The notes under the pieces are model-generated. The model saw nothing but the letters and a program-made list of their open reading frames with translations, searched no databases and was not told the DNA's origin. From Entrophospora sp. SA101 (taxonomy: Eukaryota; Glomeromycota; Glomeromycetes; Entrophosporales; Entrophosporaceae): a DNA stretch of 64,000 nucleotides. The stretch is from NCBI GenBank assembly GCA_958430865.1, contig CAUDNR010004245.1:1-64000 (forward strand). The letters are read 5' to 3'. How positions within the stretch are numbered: position 1 is the first letter of the stretch; each line of letters starts with the position of its first letter. The translations under genes were made by a program, and so were the position numbers. Below, in pieces: positions 1 through 10,887 of the stretch.

Positions 1-42
1 AATATAAATGTTTGCTAATATAAATGTTATTGACTTTGAAAT

Positions 43-1853
43 TTAATTTCTGTGAGTTAATTTAACCTTCAATTCAACACATCTAGTACCATCAAAAGGT
101 TGCAGGCGCATAGGTTTATCACTTACCATTTCAAATTTATATTTTTTGTATAATAAAGCAACCAATAATTTAATTTGATTCATTGCCAGATGTCTTCCTG
201 GGCATATACGTAATCCACCACCAAAATGTAAAAATGTATTTTTAATAAAGGAATCATCTATTCCACTATTATTGTCATGATTTTTATTTAAGAATCTTGA
301 AGGATCAAATTTAGTTGGCTCATTCCAATAATTTGGATTCATGTGTAAACTTTGAACATTTATTGTTAATCGAGTTGAACCTGGAATTTTGTAATCACCT
401 ATTTGATCAAAATTTGCTGACTCACGATCAATTATTGTTCCAAGAGGGTTAATACGTAAAACTAACAATATAGATAAATTTATCATGTGAAATAAATTAA
501 AAATAAAATTTATAAATAACAATAATAAAAACACAATTATAAATTAATACCTTCTTTTATTACAGCTTCAATGTATTCAAATTTTTTTAAATCTTCATAA
601 TCTAAATTAGATTTATCTCCAAATACTTTTTTAATTTCTTTAAGAATAATTTGTTCAACTTCAGGGTAACTAGATACATAATATATAAGACATGATAAAA
701 CTGCAGATGACTTTTTTCAAGGAAAATTTTGATTATTAGTTTAATTAATTAATTTATCATCATTTAATATATAAATAAATACAAATATACATACAGTAAC
801 AATTCCTCCGCCAAATGTTTCATTAAGGACATTATTAATTTCATCATCAGTCATTGGTTCATCATTGAAATCATTTGCAATTCCTTGAGTAATATCTTTT
901 GGAGTATTAATAGTTAATAACATATTCAACATATCAGGTGTCAGGTTTTCTTTATCACTAATATTTTCAATTTTGTCCCTACGTTCATTGACTAAATTGT
1001 AAATATATTTTTCTCTTGATAAAAATTTGTTTAATAAATAATTTGAATAAATCTTTATCAATGGCAAATTACGTATATATGAAGGAATTGTTGCATAATA
1101 TCTCATACAATCTGCTCCAGGTTTTACATTATCAATATATTCATCCTCAGCAGTTTTAATTATATTGAAATCTTTTTTACTGGTTTTATAATAATTCAAT
1201 AATGTATTAGATGGTCTGTTTGTTGCTAATAACATTATATTTTCAGCAAAAATTCTTTTAATCCAAGGCACAAGATCAATTTCCAATACTTTTTTTTGAT
1301 GAATTTCTTGATTCATAATAGATTCTCCCATTTCATCAATTAAAGAATCCCAATAAATTTCTAAGTCTTTAAAAACACAATTTACAAGATTAGCTGAAAA
1401 TTTTAATGCATTTGGAGCCATTATAGCTCTAATGAATATTTTTCTATTATCAGCCCATTTGTTTATGTCTCTATTCAGAACAATTCCCTTGGTGCTTTTT
1501 CCTAATTCATCTATTCCTTCATTAGGTGGAAAACGTGACATGTAATTACTATTTCTCACTGGCTTCATGACATGTTCAATGATTTGTAGATTGTTAGTGA
1601 TCAATTGTCTATCAGATCCATTGTAAATTTCAAACACATCACCATATTTTAAATGTAATGAGTGAAACCATAATGGAAGATTAAAACGATGATAAAAGAT
1701 TTGATGTAAATTTCCTAATAATGGTAAAGGAAAAGGCCCTTTATAAGGATTTGGACGGGTAAAATAATTGTAATAATATTTTAATGATGAAAAAATTATT
1801 GTTATAAATAATATTGTTGCAAATGCTGAAACAATTTCTTTTAATGAAAACAT
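43..1853 (-). CDS. Cytochrome P450 monooxygenase, tandem copy 1
   Basis: Heme-thiolate monooxygenase; the substrate cannot be told from sequence. Proposed exons are 1853-795, 710-551 and 461-43, joined with GT-AG borders and giving 545 residues, normal for a fungal P450. An N-terminal hydrophobic anchor (about residues 8-28) is followed by the proline-rich hinge PFPLPLLGN, so it is probably ER-bound. Exon 2 supplies the end of the I helix (GGGIVT then SS). The ExxR motif of helix K (E-V-L-R) is created exactly at the exon 2/3 junction, which supports that splice. The heme loop FGGGLRICPG carries the axial Cys near residue 493. A paralog with the same exon sizes (1059, 160, 419/425 nt) lies at 10888-12699, and even the 3' flank is shared, so the pair arose by segmental duplication. 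The family call is secure; the CYP family number is not assigned. Confidence 0.93.
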
Positions 1854-3380
1854 TTTTTAAAATTTTCTAACATCAAAAAAAAATATATATATTCGCGAGT
1901 AAATTTATCTTATCACGTGGTCATGAGTAATATAACTATATATATAGATACAGAAATTGTCTATCTTGGGAAAAAACTATATTTCGATGAGAATGGATCG
2001 TCGAGATTGGCTATTCTATGTAACTATTGCCTTTGTTAATTGTATATATCAAAAATAAAAACCAGGGAAGTTGTACTTTAAAAATCCGGTTTTTCTGAAT
2101 TCTTAAAAATCCGGTTGAAATTCTCATTTTAATCATTTTAAGTAATAATAATACTATTGTTATTGTTCTTTTTTTCTTTCACTCATACTCTCACGTGCTC
2201 TTTATTTAATTCGCTAGTGCTGATCTATTTGTTATCCAAATGAAACTTTTTGAAAATTTTAATTTGTAACTAACATAAGGGTAGGAGAATCACGTGGTAT
2301 ATTTAATAGTAAACAATGGCTCAAAAAAAAAATAATGTCGATCATCATAATGATAATAACGTAATTCAATATTAATATTACAAAGACTCCTAGTACTATT
2401 TTTATTATTATTAAATAAAGGCTCCAGACTTTAACTCTCCATTCTTTTGAGTTTATATACAAATTTCCACAATTCTTGCAAGTGAATGTTAGTGTTAATT
2501 TCAATTAATTTTCTGTGGACATAATAAATATTGTTAAACTTAAATTATTGTCTTTAAATGATTTATTAACAGCATTTCCAATTTTCCAGATTATTTGTTG
2601 ATATATTTTATCATAATCTAACTTATTCACAATGTGTATTTCTAGCTTCTTTTTTAATTTTTTTTACATTCTGACTTGCTTGATATAATTCAAGTTTGAT
2701 ATCAAAAGAGCTTGAGAACATTTAAATGATAAAAGGTAATCCATTAGGAAGTGTATATACCACTTTCTCTACTATTCTATGAAAAATAATGCTGAAATTC
2801 CATATTATCAATAGTAAGAAAATAAAATAATATTTATTATTATAAATATTTGTGTTTGAAGATTGTTGTATATATCACTAATTTTTTACAAAAAAGGTAG
2901 CTATAATCTTGTCATGATTACAAATAGCAAAAACATCCTGCTAATGATAATGTTGATGAAGAAAATATTAATAATAATAATGCTGAACAAAAACACAATA
3001 ATAAAATTTTAACTTTTTAATTTTGAAATTTGTTTTACAAATTATTTATTTTATTAATAAAATTTATATATGGTAAATAATTTAAAAAAAAAGAAAGAAG
3101 GTGTCGTTAAATCTACTATAAAGACTAGATCTAAATCAAAAATAAAAAATAAGTGTAAGATATTAGGTAGATTATTTATTTTTAATTATGGATTTGAACA
3201 ACTATATTCACTTCTACTAAAATATTGTTAGCAAATTCATATTTTTTATTGGATTTTTTTTTTTCAACGAATTGAGGGTTTTTGGTTATTGTTTTTTTTT
3301 TTATATACATATGCACATACATATGTATGTTTGCATATATTATCATAAATAAAATCAATTAAAGTTGCTAAAATTACAAC
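1854..3380. other. Intergenic region upstream of P450 copy 1
   Basis: AT-rich DNA with no ORF I can support. It should contain the promoter of the divergently placed P450 (minus strand) directly beside 1853. Several short A/T runs and a microsatellite-like stretch near 2980 are present. Nothing else recognised. Confidence 0.5.
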
Positions 3381-3469
3381 TATACATGAGATGGCAATTG
3401 TTTTGTCAAAAACGTAATACGTAATGGGTGACGAAATTAATTACGAATGACGACATTAAATGGCGCTAT

Positions 3470-3560
3470 TATTTATCTCGTTATACTAGTATAATGACAT
3501 AATTTGTCAACTTTTTTTTTAGAATTATAGAATTTATTCTGTTATAACGACATTCAGTAT
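3470..3560. repeat. Relic of a Tigger-like MITE
   Basis: Contains diverged pieces such as CTCGTTATACTAG and GTTATAACGACATTCAG that resemble the terminal and subterminal GTTATAACG motifs of the full element starting at 3697. Reads as an older, decayed insertion of the same family that has been cut by later insertions. No coding capacity. Confidence 0.4.
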
Positions 3561-3582
3561 AATGGGAGAACCATTCTAATAA

Positions 3583-3691
3583 GGAAATTAAAACTTACGC
3601 CGGGATCAAAATTGACCAGCATCATGGAAAATTTTGATAACACTTCCGTAGAATGCTGGCCAATTTGACCCGGCGTAAGTTTTAAATTTCC
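3583..3691. mobile_element. Foldback MITE, about 109 bp
   Basis: The ends are near-perfect inverted repeats: GGAAATTAAAACTTACGCCG at the left and its complement at the right (one-base differences), continuing inward through GGATCAAAATTGACCAGCAT against ATGCTGGCCAATTTGACCC. Only a short spacer separates the arms, so transcripts would form a long hairpin. No ORF. It abuts the next element at 3697, showing nested insertion into the same spot. Confidence 0.75.
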
Positions 3692-3696
3692 TGATA

Positions 3697-4503
3697 CAGG
3701 TCACTCCCGTTATAAGGACACTCATGGGACAAGCAAAAAATGTCCGTATAACGAGATGTTCTTATAACGGGGGTTCATATAAAACCACATGACTTGAAAA
3801 ATGATTAAATTTATTTTAAAATCAACAATTTAGGAAAAGTTTTAAAAGGTTTAGAAAAAACGTTTTTAAAAATTTTCAAAAATTTTCAGTGTAAGTATAA
3901 TTCATAATTCTTTTATAGTCTTGTTTGAAAACGTCATAAAAAAAAAACAATTGTGAATAAATTTCTTTATTGTCAAAAATGCAAAATATTTCATCACTAT
4001 AAATATTTCATCATCATCAAAAAACAATAAGAGATCAATCAAAAACGTAAAGATACTTTGTTACAATTCACATTCTTGAAAATAATAGATACTTTGTCAC
4101 CACCAAAACAATTTGCGAATTTGATTATTGTTAATTTTAGTGTTAATAATAATAAACTTGATGTAAGTAATTTATGTTTAATGTGTTTAGTATTAGTAAT
4201 ATTAAAACATTAAAAACGTAAATAATTAGTGATCTAATTTTGTCATAGTGATTTGAGTAATTTGATTGGTTCTCTCGTTGTACTGACATGTCCTTATAAC
4301 GGATGTCACTATAACGGGATAAATTTTATAATTATTAAAAAAATTTTTGTCCAATTATGTCCTTATAGTCTTATAACGGGATACATAATGAATGTCATTA
4401 TAACGGGAGTAAATTTATATTTATAAAAATGTGGTTTTGAAAAAATGTCACTATAACGAGATTGTCACTATAACGAGCTATCCTTATAACGGGAGTGACC
4501 TGT
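3697..4503. mobile_element. Non-autonomous Tigger/pogo-like element, 807 bp
   Basis: Begins CAGGTCACTCCCGTTATAAG and ends with the complement CTTATAACGGGAGTGACCTG, flanked on both sides by TA, the target duplication of Tc1/mariner/pogo transposons. Subterminal copies of the motif (A)TAACGAG/ATAACGGG recur inside both ends, as expected for transposase binding sites. No transposase ORF remains, so it would need a protein supplied in trans. Two further relatives flank it (3470-3560 and 4603-4690). Confidence 0.8.
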
Positions 4504-4602
4504 AGAATGATTAATCCAATGTATAAAACATGAATGAAATAAATAAAAATATATAATAAAAATAAATTACAAAATCACATGATAATGATTCTCATGACTT
4601 CT

Positions 4603-4690
4603 ATATGAACTCCCGTTATAATGACATTCTCGTCATACTGACATTTTTTGCTTGTACGGAGAGTGTTGTTATAACAGGAGTGACTTGTAT
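4603..4690. mobile_element. Short derivative of the 3697 Tigger-like family
   Basis: About 88 bp. Left part ACTCCCGTTATAATGACATT and right part GTTATAACAGGAGTGACTTG match the ends of the 807-bp element, with the internal words TTTTTTGCTTGT also shared (in complement). It looks like an internally deleted MITE with diverged ends. Confidence 0.55.
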
Positions 4691-4844
4691 TATGATATTT
4701 CCAATAATTAATTCGTTATTAGTTTCGTTACCCGTAATACGGTAATTAATTGTAATTACGTGGAAAATGGTAATTAATTACGATAATTACTACGTACTTG
4801 CGGAATTAGGCAATTACCATACCACATTGGGGTGTACGATGGAC

Positions 4845-5106
4845 TATGTAGATCAAAACTAATTAACATCATATAGGGCATGCTGCAACAAAACCAGACA
4901 AAGTGAACATTGGTATTACAAAATTTAGTCATCACAAATGTAATGTGATTAACAATTTTATAATGTCCCATTTGCAGGTGATATATAGAATTACCCTATA
5001 TAAAAATAGTAATATTAATATGAAACTCATTTACATCGGATCTACAATGGAACCCAAGAATTATAGTACTATCAATGTTAACATTCTTTACTATGGTTTT
5101 ATATAA
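4845..5106 (+). repeat. Dispersed repeat with a conserved peptide remnant (GHAATKPDKVNI)
   Basis: This segment is repeated at about 48627-48830 (same strand); its core is also present near 10085-10156, and its left edge recurs in complement at 9062-9092. In all three copies the core GGCATGC(T/C)(G/A)CAACAAAACCAGAC can be read as G-H-A-(A/T)-T-K-P-D-(K/R)-V-N-I, and the peptide is better conserved than the flanks, so it may descend from a protein-coding family. Copies 1 and 3 also share a downstream start reading MKLIYI..MEPKNYSTI. No family name recognised. Confidence 0.55.
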
Positions 5107-5187
5107 TAAATCGACTCAATTAAATATTCACAATAAAAATGTTCATACAATTAATTTTTTTTATTGTATTGTTATGCATATATGTAA

Positions 5188-6833
5188 TTATTGATTTTTC
5201 TTCACTAATTTATATATTTCATATTCTTCTAATAAGTGAAGTTTTTCCTTGTTTCTGAGTTGCAAATTGTTTTCAAAATTTTCAGGACCATTATAGCAAC
5301 AATAAGGTTCATTATTAACACTATTTCTCATGTTTAAATTGTTTAAATTATTAAAACCCATAACTATTTCACAAAATATTATGTCACCTGTTTTAATAAA
5401 TTTACTGTATTTACCATAATGATATATTTCCTTATCAGGATTTTTGACTCTGCTTAATCTTGAGTAGTTAATATGTTTTTCATCAATCTTGAAAATAAAG
5501 CTTTTGTCAGTTTTAATCCAATAACCTTTATCAAGAGACTTTCCTTTTATATTCCAGCAACTGGATTATAACCACCAACCAACTCTTTTGTTTCTTTTAA
5601 TCTCATTATAACCACTGTTTGCTCAATATTGTAGCATTTCTCTTCAAAAACTGCTCTTGAAAATCCATCTTGAGATCCCTTAAGGATTAATTTAAAATAA
5701 TAAGGTAGATTTTCATCATTTTGTAAAGTTTCATGTCCACTGATCCAACTAACAATCAAAGCTCTCACATCTAAACTTGATAGTAATTTCCCTCCTCCTA
5801 TTCTTGGTCCTTTTAGGAGTAATAACTTGGGTTTCTGTTCAACACTGAAATAATAATGGAAAATCTCTTTAAAAACATCTTTATCAAATGCTTTTTCATA
5901 TGATCTACTGTAAAGTCTGGAAAGATAGCATCCCCTTTTTACATATGTGTAACATTTTTTTTATATTGATGCTCAATTGTTTTAAAGTAGGGGGTGCTAT
6001 CTTTCCAGACTTTATGGTAATTTTTTCATAAAAATCATCCAAGTTAATTTGATCAAATCTTATTAATGGAATGATATCTCTTAAATTATTTTTCATTTCC
6101 TCAAAACCTTCTTCATCCCATTCTGAAATATTTTCTTCTGATGTCTTTATACTTTGACCAATTCCCCATTGAAAAATACAATCCCAGATTTTTATTTCAT
6201 CTAGTTCTAGATAATCACTTTTCAATATAGTTAAAAGTGTTGATTTTTCAATGAATATGAGATCATCAGATTTTAGAAATAATTCAGGGTTGTTGATAGT
6301 CAATTCACTGCAATAATCTTGAAGTAGGTTAAATGAATTGTGCATTGATGATAAGTTTTGAATGTAAATCAAATTTTGTTGGACCCATTCTTCTTCTTCT
6401 ATTAACAAATAATTTTGTAAATCTTCAATTAACTCATTATCAATGGATAATTCATCACATGCCTCAAGAAGATCAAGGATTTCATCTGGATCAAGATCAA
6501 GATTGATAGTTCCATTGTAGATATATCTTTTAAAAGAAAAAAATCAATAATTTATAATTTATAATTGAAAAATAAATTTTATTCTTACATTAAAATAACT
6601 TCAAATACTTTTGGAGAGATATTTTCTTTTTCAAATGAGATAATTCCATCATCAGATCTCTTTACCCAATTATCTGATAGTGCAACTTTAAAATATGAAG
6701 ATCTTGCTTTTAAAATGTGAGAATGAGCTTTAAAGATCATCGTATCATCATCATTTCCAACTTTGATTTTTACATCATAATGATCAGACTCATCAATGTC
6801 TTCTAATGATGATGAAAGTCTATTAAAAAACAT
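5188..6833 (-). pseudogene. BTB-BACK-TLDc domain protein, disrupted
   Basis: Reads from ATG at 6833: BTB/POZ domain (YDVKIKV, FKAHSHILKARS) in exon 1, an intron around 6590-6530, then YIYNGTINLD and a BACK-like region, then a TLDc domain with GPRIGGGKLLSSLD and ELVGGYNP. Such proteins are adaptors for Cul3-type ubiquitin ligases (BTB) joined to an oxidation-resistance-type TLDc module, and are abundant in these fungi. Two lesions are visible. A 104-bp foldback MITE at 5911-6014 replaces the BACK-TLDc linker and shifts the frame. One base is missing near 5563, since after NPV the sequence continues in another frame as W-N-I-K-G-K-S-L-D-K-G-Y-W. Downstream sense codons run to TAA at 5188. The rest of the frame is well kept, so inactivation looks recent. 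Confidence 0.85.
5911..6014. mobile_element. Foldback MITE inside the BTB-TLDc pseudogene
   Basis: Left arm TAAAGTCTGGAAAGATAGCA and right arm TGCTATCTTTCCAGACTTTA are exact complements, and the arms extend to 25 bp with one mismatch (CATCCCC against GGGGGTG). The loop of about 54 bp is AT-rich. It sits exactly where the coding match to the BTB-TLDc family breaks. Confidence 0.8.
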
Positions 6834-7740
6834 TTTGAAAAATTATTATACAAATACACAATAATCAAAAGTATATACAAGAATATATGCATACAAAAAA
6901 CACTAATTTAGAACAAACTAAGGTGGCAGTAACAGCAGCAGTAATGCACACAAACCATTACCATCGCCTTTAAAAAAAGAACACTTGCTCATTCTCCTCC
7001 ATGAGCTTGTTTTTTTTTTGTATCTAAGACATTTTTTTTAAAAAAAAGTAAATTAGTAAGTGAACTATATACAACTAGAATGAGTTGCAACAATCACAAC
7101 TGCTTTCACCATTTAAATAAATAACTAGAGTGACGACAACCACCATTCTTAAAACACTTACCCAGTGACATCTTTCCAATTATTTTCTTGCTCGTTTGCT
7201 CGGTTTCTTTGATTAAATTTTCTTTCATTATTATTTTACAAAGAACTAGAGTAACGACGAGTGGCGGGCGATAACCACCAACATCCTTATTCTTAAAATG
7301 CTTACCCTCGATCTTCGGCAATTCCTCTTCGTTTGCTTCTTTTATTGTTATTGCTTTTATTTGACATTTTAATAAATTAAATAAAAAGAAGTTTGTGATT
7401 TGATCGACGCGCACACATTAATTATTTATCCTATTGGTTTTTTTTTTGGTAGGACAGACGCGAATTGATTGATTTTTTTTTTTTGGAAAACAAAAACAAT
7501 TTATTTTTGACAGAGTCCAAGGTGACAAAACGTGAGTGTTGTTGTTTGGTTTGGTTTGGGTCTCCTAAAGAAACGTGTTAATAACTAACCAGAGGTACTA
7601 TTTTTTATTTGCATTGATATAATGTGGTGTCTTTTATCTTAGCTTATAAATATTTTAATTGGAATCAAAACGCGGAACAGATCTTGCTAGGTAATTACAA
7701 GATTTTCATTGATAATATTAATATTTGCTTTTCGTAGTCA
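6834..7740. repeat. Intergenic region with repeated 'ACTAGAGTGACGAC' modules
   Basis: Two related modules, near 7124-7165 and 7245-7310, share ACTAGAGTRACGAC followed by GATAACCACCA-type and ATTCTTAAAA-TGCTTACCC words. A third relative occurs far away at 15610-15668 (ACTGGAGTGACGACAAGTGG, GATAACCACACCATTC). This is a small dispersed repeat of unknown type. The apparent 102-codon frame over it (7106-7414, minus) consists of repeat translation and is not supported as a gene. Confidence 0.5.
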
Positions 7741-7849
7741 ATATTAATATTAATATATAATTTAACTACAAGATGTCAAGGCAATACACCATTGAATATG
7801 AAACATTTTGATATGCGAAGTTTGATTATTGGAAATTGGCAAGTGTTGA

Positions 7850-8270
7850 AACACGCACGCTACCTTGAACACTTACAGCCATTCTCTCATCTTCCTTGTG
7901 TACAAGGCTAATCTGACATGCGCCCCGATGATACAATGATGCAACTGAATTCCAGGGGGCAGCATGGCCCTGGAGTTCACCGAGACTGCATCAATCGTCA
8001 ATGACACTTTTCACTAATCTTCCCAGACCAGATAAGGCCGCTGGCATGCTGGCCGAAAAGTTGCTTGCAACGATCCTACTCTAGGGTAAGGGTGGCTCTG
8101 TGTCCAAGTTGCAACTCTGCAGATGAATTGTAATATTAGGTGCGCATAAACATCCAGATCCATCAAAGCAACGAGAATCTGCAGCTTGTTTCAAGCACCA
8201 GGAGGTTACAATTCAGAGCAGGGTTTGTGGCCCTGAAATTGCATTTGGAGTCTGATGTTAAGAGGAAAGT
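7850..8270. other. GC-richer island of unknown nature
   Basis: About 400 bp with visibly more G and C than the surroundings (for example GCATGGCCCTGGAGTTCACC and CAGATAAGGCCGCTGGCATG). No frame longer than a few dozen codons, no tRNA-like A/B boxes and no 5S-like sequence seen. It may be a fragment of a transposon whose composition differs from the host. Nothing further can be supported. The sequence from 8270 to 9597 is ordinary AT-rich DNA with no gene seen. Confidence 0.35.
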
Positions 8271-9597
8271 TGTAAAATAGTGTCTGTTTTGTATAATCAC
8301 TTTCATAAATTCTCTGTTTCTCTGATACTAACCAATTTATAATTTTTGCCCAATCAGTTCCCTGTCCTGTAGATTAAAATTATCACATGATTATATACAT
8401 CTTTGTCAGCAATATGGCCAATGAGAAAAAGTCATAAAATGGTTTGGATTTTGGTATGTTATAAATTAATCATTTCCATAAATTTTCTACTTTTCTTTAA
8501 TTTTTGTTTGACCAACTGAACTTGTTATTTAAATCAACTTTATTCTAGTGAGAGAGGGTGATAACACAAAGCAAGCACCAGCTATCAGTGATTAATGCCC
8601 ATATGGTAACAGCCAAGTCTGGTCTGAGAGGAAGATAAGGGAAAGTTTTGTCCAAAGCCTTCCAACATGAAGACTTTTTCTTACGATTCTTATTATTATG
8701 ATACTTGTGTTTTCTTTAAAAGGAAATGATTACCGAAAATTTTTTGTTAATAAAATCGTACACCTTTAATCCTTTGATAAACTTTTTTTTACTAATAATT
8801 TTAAAAAAAAACTCTCTGTCAGGCTATTCTTTGAATCACAGAAAAAAACTATGGAAATTTTTTTACTCTAGATTGTTTGGTTATTGAGCCTATACGTTTC
8901 AAAGTTTAACAGTATTTTTTAACATTTTGGATGATTTTACTAATAAAATTTAAAAAACTCTCTGTCGCCATGTGGACCATTACATTTGTTATAATATCTC
9001 TTAATTTTATAGTTGTATCTTTTTTTTGAATGAGAAGATGCAATTTTTATTTTTATAATTGTTGATGTTAATTAGTTTTGATCTACATGGTCCCATATAT
9101 ACGACATACGTGTGTTGTAAAAAAGTTTTGAGAAAATACAACTTCAAGAAACTTCCACCCTTGAAAACATTGCAAAAGTTGATGATTTAATTAGTTTACA
9201 TAATGAATTAAAATTTGTAAAAAACGGTCCCACATGTTGATAATTTTTAAAATTCAATATCTCAATAACTAACTGGTAAAAGAAAGTAAACTTTTTTTAT
9301 TTGAAAGATGAGAAGAATGTTACTTATATAAAAGAATTTCAAATTTATCACACTTAAAATCATCAAGTTATGTACCTTATGACAAAAAATTTCCAGTTGT
9401 TTTTTGTTGTTAATCTTTAAAATTTAATATCTCAATAATTAGCAACCAAAAAAATATTTGCCTTTTTTATTTGAAAGATGGGAACTCTGTCTTTGATTTA
9501 AAAAAATTTTCAAATAAATTGCAAATTTATAAAGTTACATGCATTTTCTCAAAACTTTTTTGTACAACCCACGTAGTGTTAACAATGGTTTGCATAG

Positions 9598-9735
9598 AAA
9601 ATTTTCACAATAGTAATTAATTCGTCACCCATAATTAATTACATAATTACGTATTTAAAGAGTAAAAGTGGTAATTAATTACGTTAATTATGAATTACAT
9701 ATTTACGGTAATTAGCTAATTACCATCTCATGTAT
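9598..9735. repeat. Diverged transposon end, complement of 3383-3450
   Basis: Ends AATTACCATCTCATGTA, the near-complement of TACATGAGATGGCAATTG at 3385-3402, and contains GTCACCCATAATTAATTAC opposite GTAATGGGTGACGAAATTAA there. A third set of ACGTAATTAC/GGTAATTAATTAC words lies at 4700-4825. These look like termini of one family of AT-rich inverted-repeat elements, but complete element borders cannot be fixed by eye. Confidence 0.4.
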
Positions 9736-9827
9736 ATCATTGTCATTATCCAACAAACCACTAATAATTATAACTTTAACTGCCACATTGAATCAATCAG
9801 AATCATCTCAAAATGTTTAGTTAAACT

Positions 9828-10590
9828 ACTACACAAGATCCAAATCCAAATCCTAATAGTACACCAAGTGATATTGCTTCTGAGAATGCTAATGCTAATG
9901 CTAATAATGATGATAGCAGTTTAACAACTAAAACTATAGTAAGATCTTTCCTATAATTATTATGGTAGATGCTACTATAGGTATATGGGAATATAAAAAA
10001 TCAAATAACAATTTATTGATAGATGAAGATAAAGTTGTGTTAAGGATAGCCAAGGGTGATCCATTTAAAAATACACTGATCAATATCATGTGGGGGCATG
10101 CCACAACAAAACCAGACAGAGTGAACATTCATGTCACAAAGATCGAAATTGTTTAACACTACAATTTTACTACCAATATAAATGAATGCTTTTGTTTCTT
10201 CCCACTTATTACTTAACTGATTGATACACAGGATTATCACCATGTAAAGAAAAACATTGTTTAAAACAAATTATAAATGTTACACATTCAAGTCCTGCAT
10301 TATGTTTGAGCACCATGAGTTCAGGTAAAGAACCTACAAATCTTTCAATAATCATTGTTAAATGCAAATTTTATTCTATTAAAAAAGTAAATAATAAATA
10401 AATATTCATATTTTCATTAACAATTTAATGGTGAATTTTTTTTGTGAAGGCTGTTGATTGGGCTCTTGATTTTTTTTTAACTCACAAAAACCAACTCTAT
10501 GACATAAATCAAAAATTTGATGAAATAATCAATCAACAATCTCAAATGATGAAGTTCAATATTTTAACAGGATGGTTTGGTGGTTGAGGC
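9828..10590 (+). pseudogene. Fragmented gene remnant, family unknown
   Basis: Several short protein-like pieces lie in order on the plus strand: a low-complexity stretch reading T-Q-D-P-N-P-N-P-N-S-T-P-S-D-I-A-S-E-N, a 64-codon frame at 9962-10156 (DATIGIWEYKKS, then GHATTKPDRVNI), and at about 10449-10590 a piece reading AVDWALDFFLTHKNQLYDIN. They do not join into one frame with convincing splice sites. The central piece shares its core with the dispersed repeat at 4845 and 48627. I cannot name a family. Confidence 0.3.
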
Positions 10591-10887
10591 CCAGAATTTT
10601 GTACTTAATTAGTAGTTAGAGAACCTAGTACTAGGGATCAACAGTCTCAAGGTTCATCCTATATGTTTATCCTTGTGTTGGCTGGTTTTGTTACAGCATG
10701 CCAATATAAGTTAAGCATTATAATTGTCAGCATCACACACACACATTTATTATTTAAAACTTTTTTTAATTCACTTCATTACAAACTTTTTTTTAAATAA
10801 TTGAGTGGGATGGGGGATAAAATAATATATATATATCTAATATTCAATATAAATGTTTGCTAATATAAATGTTATTGACTTTGAAAT

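Noticed and set aside
7106..7414. 102-residue protein
   Set aside because: Covers two modules of a dispersed repeat also found at 15610; no family motif or start context.
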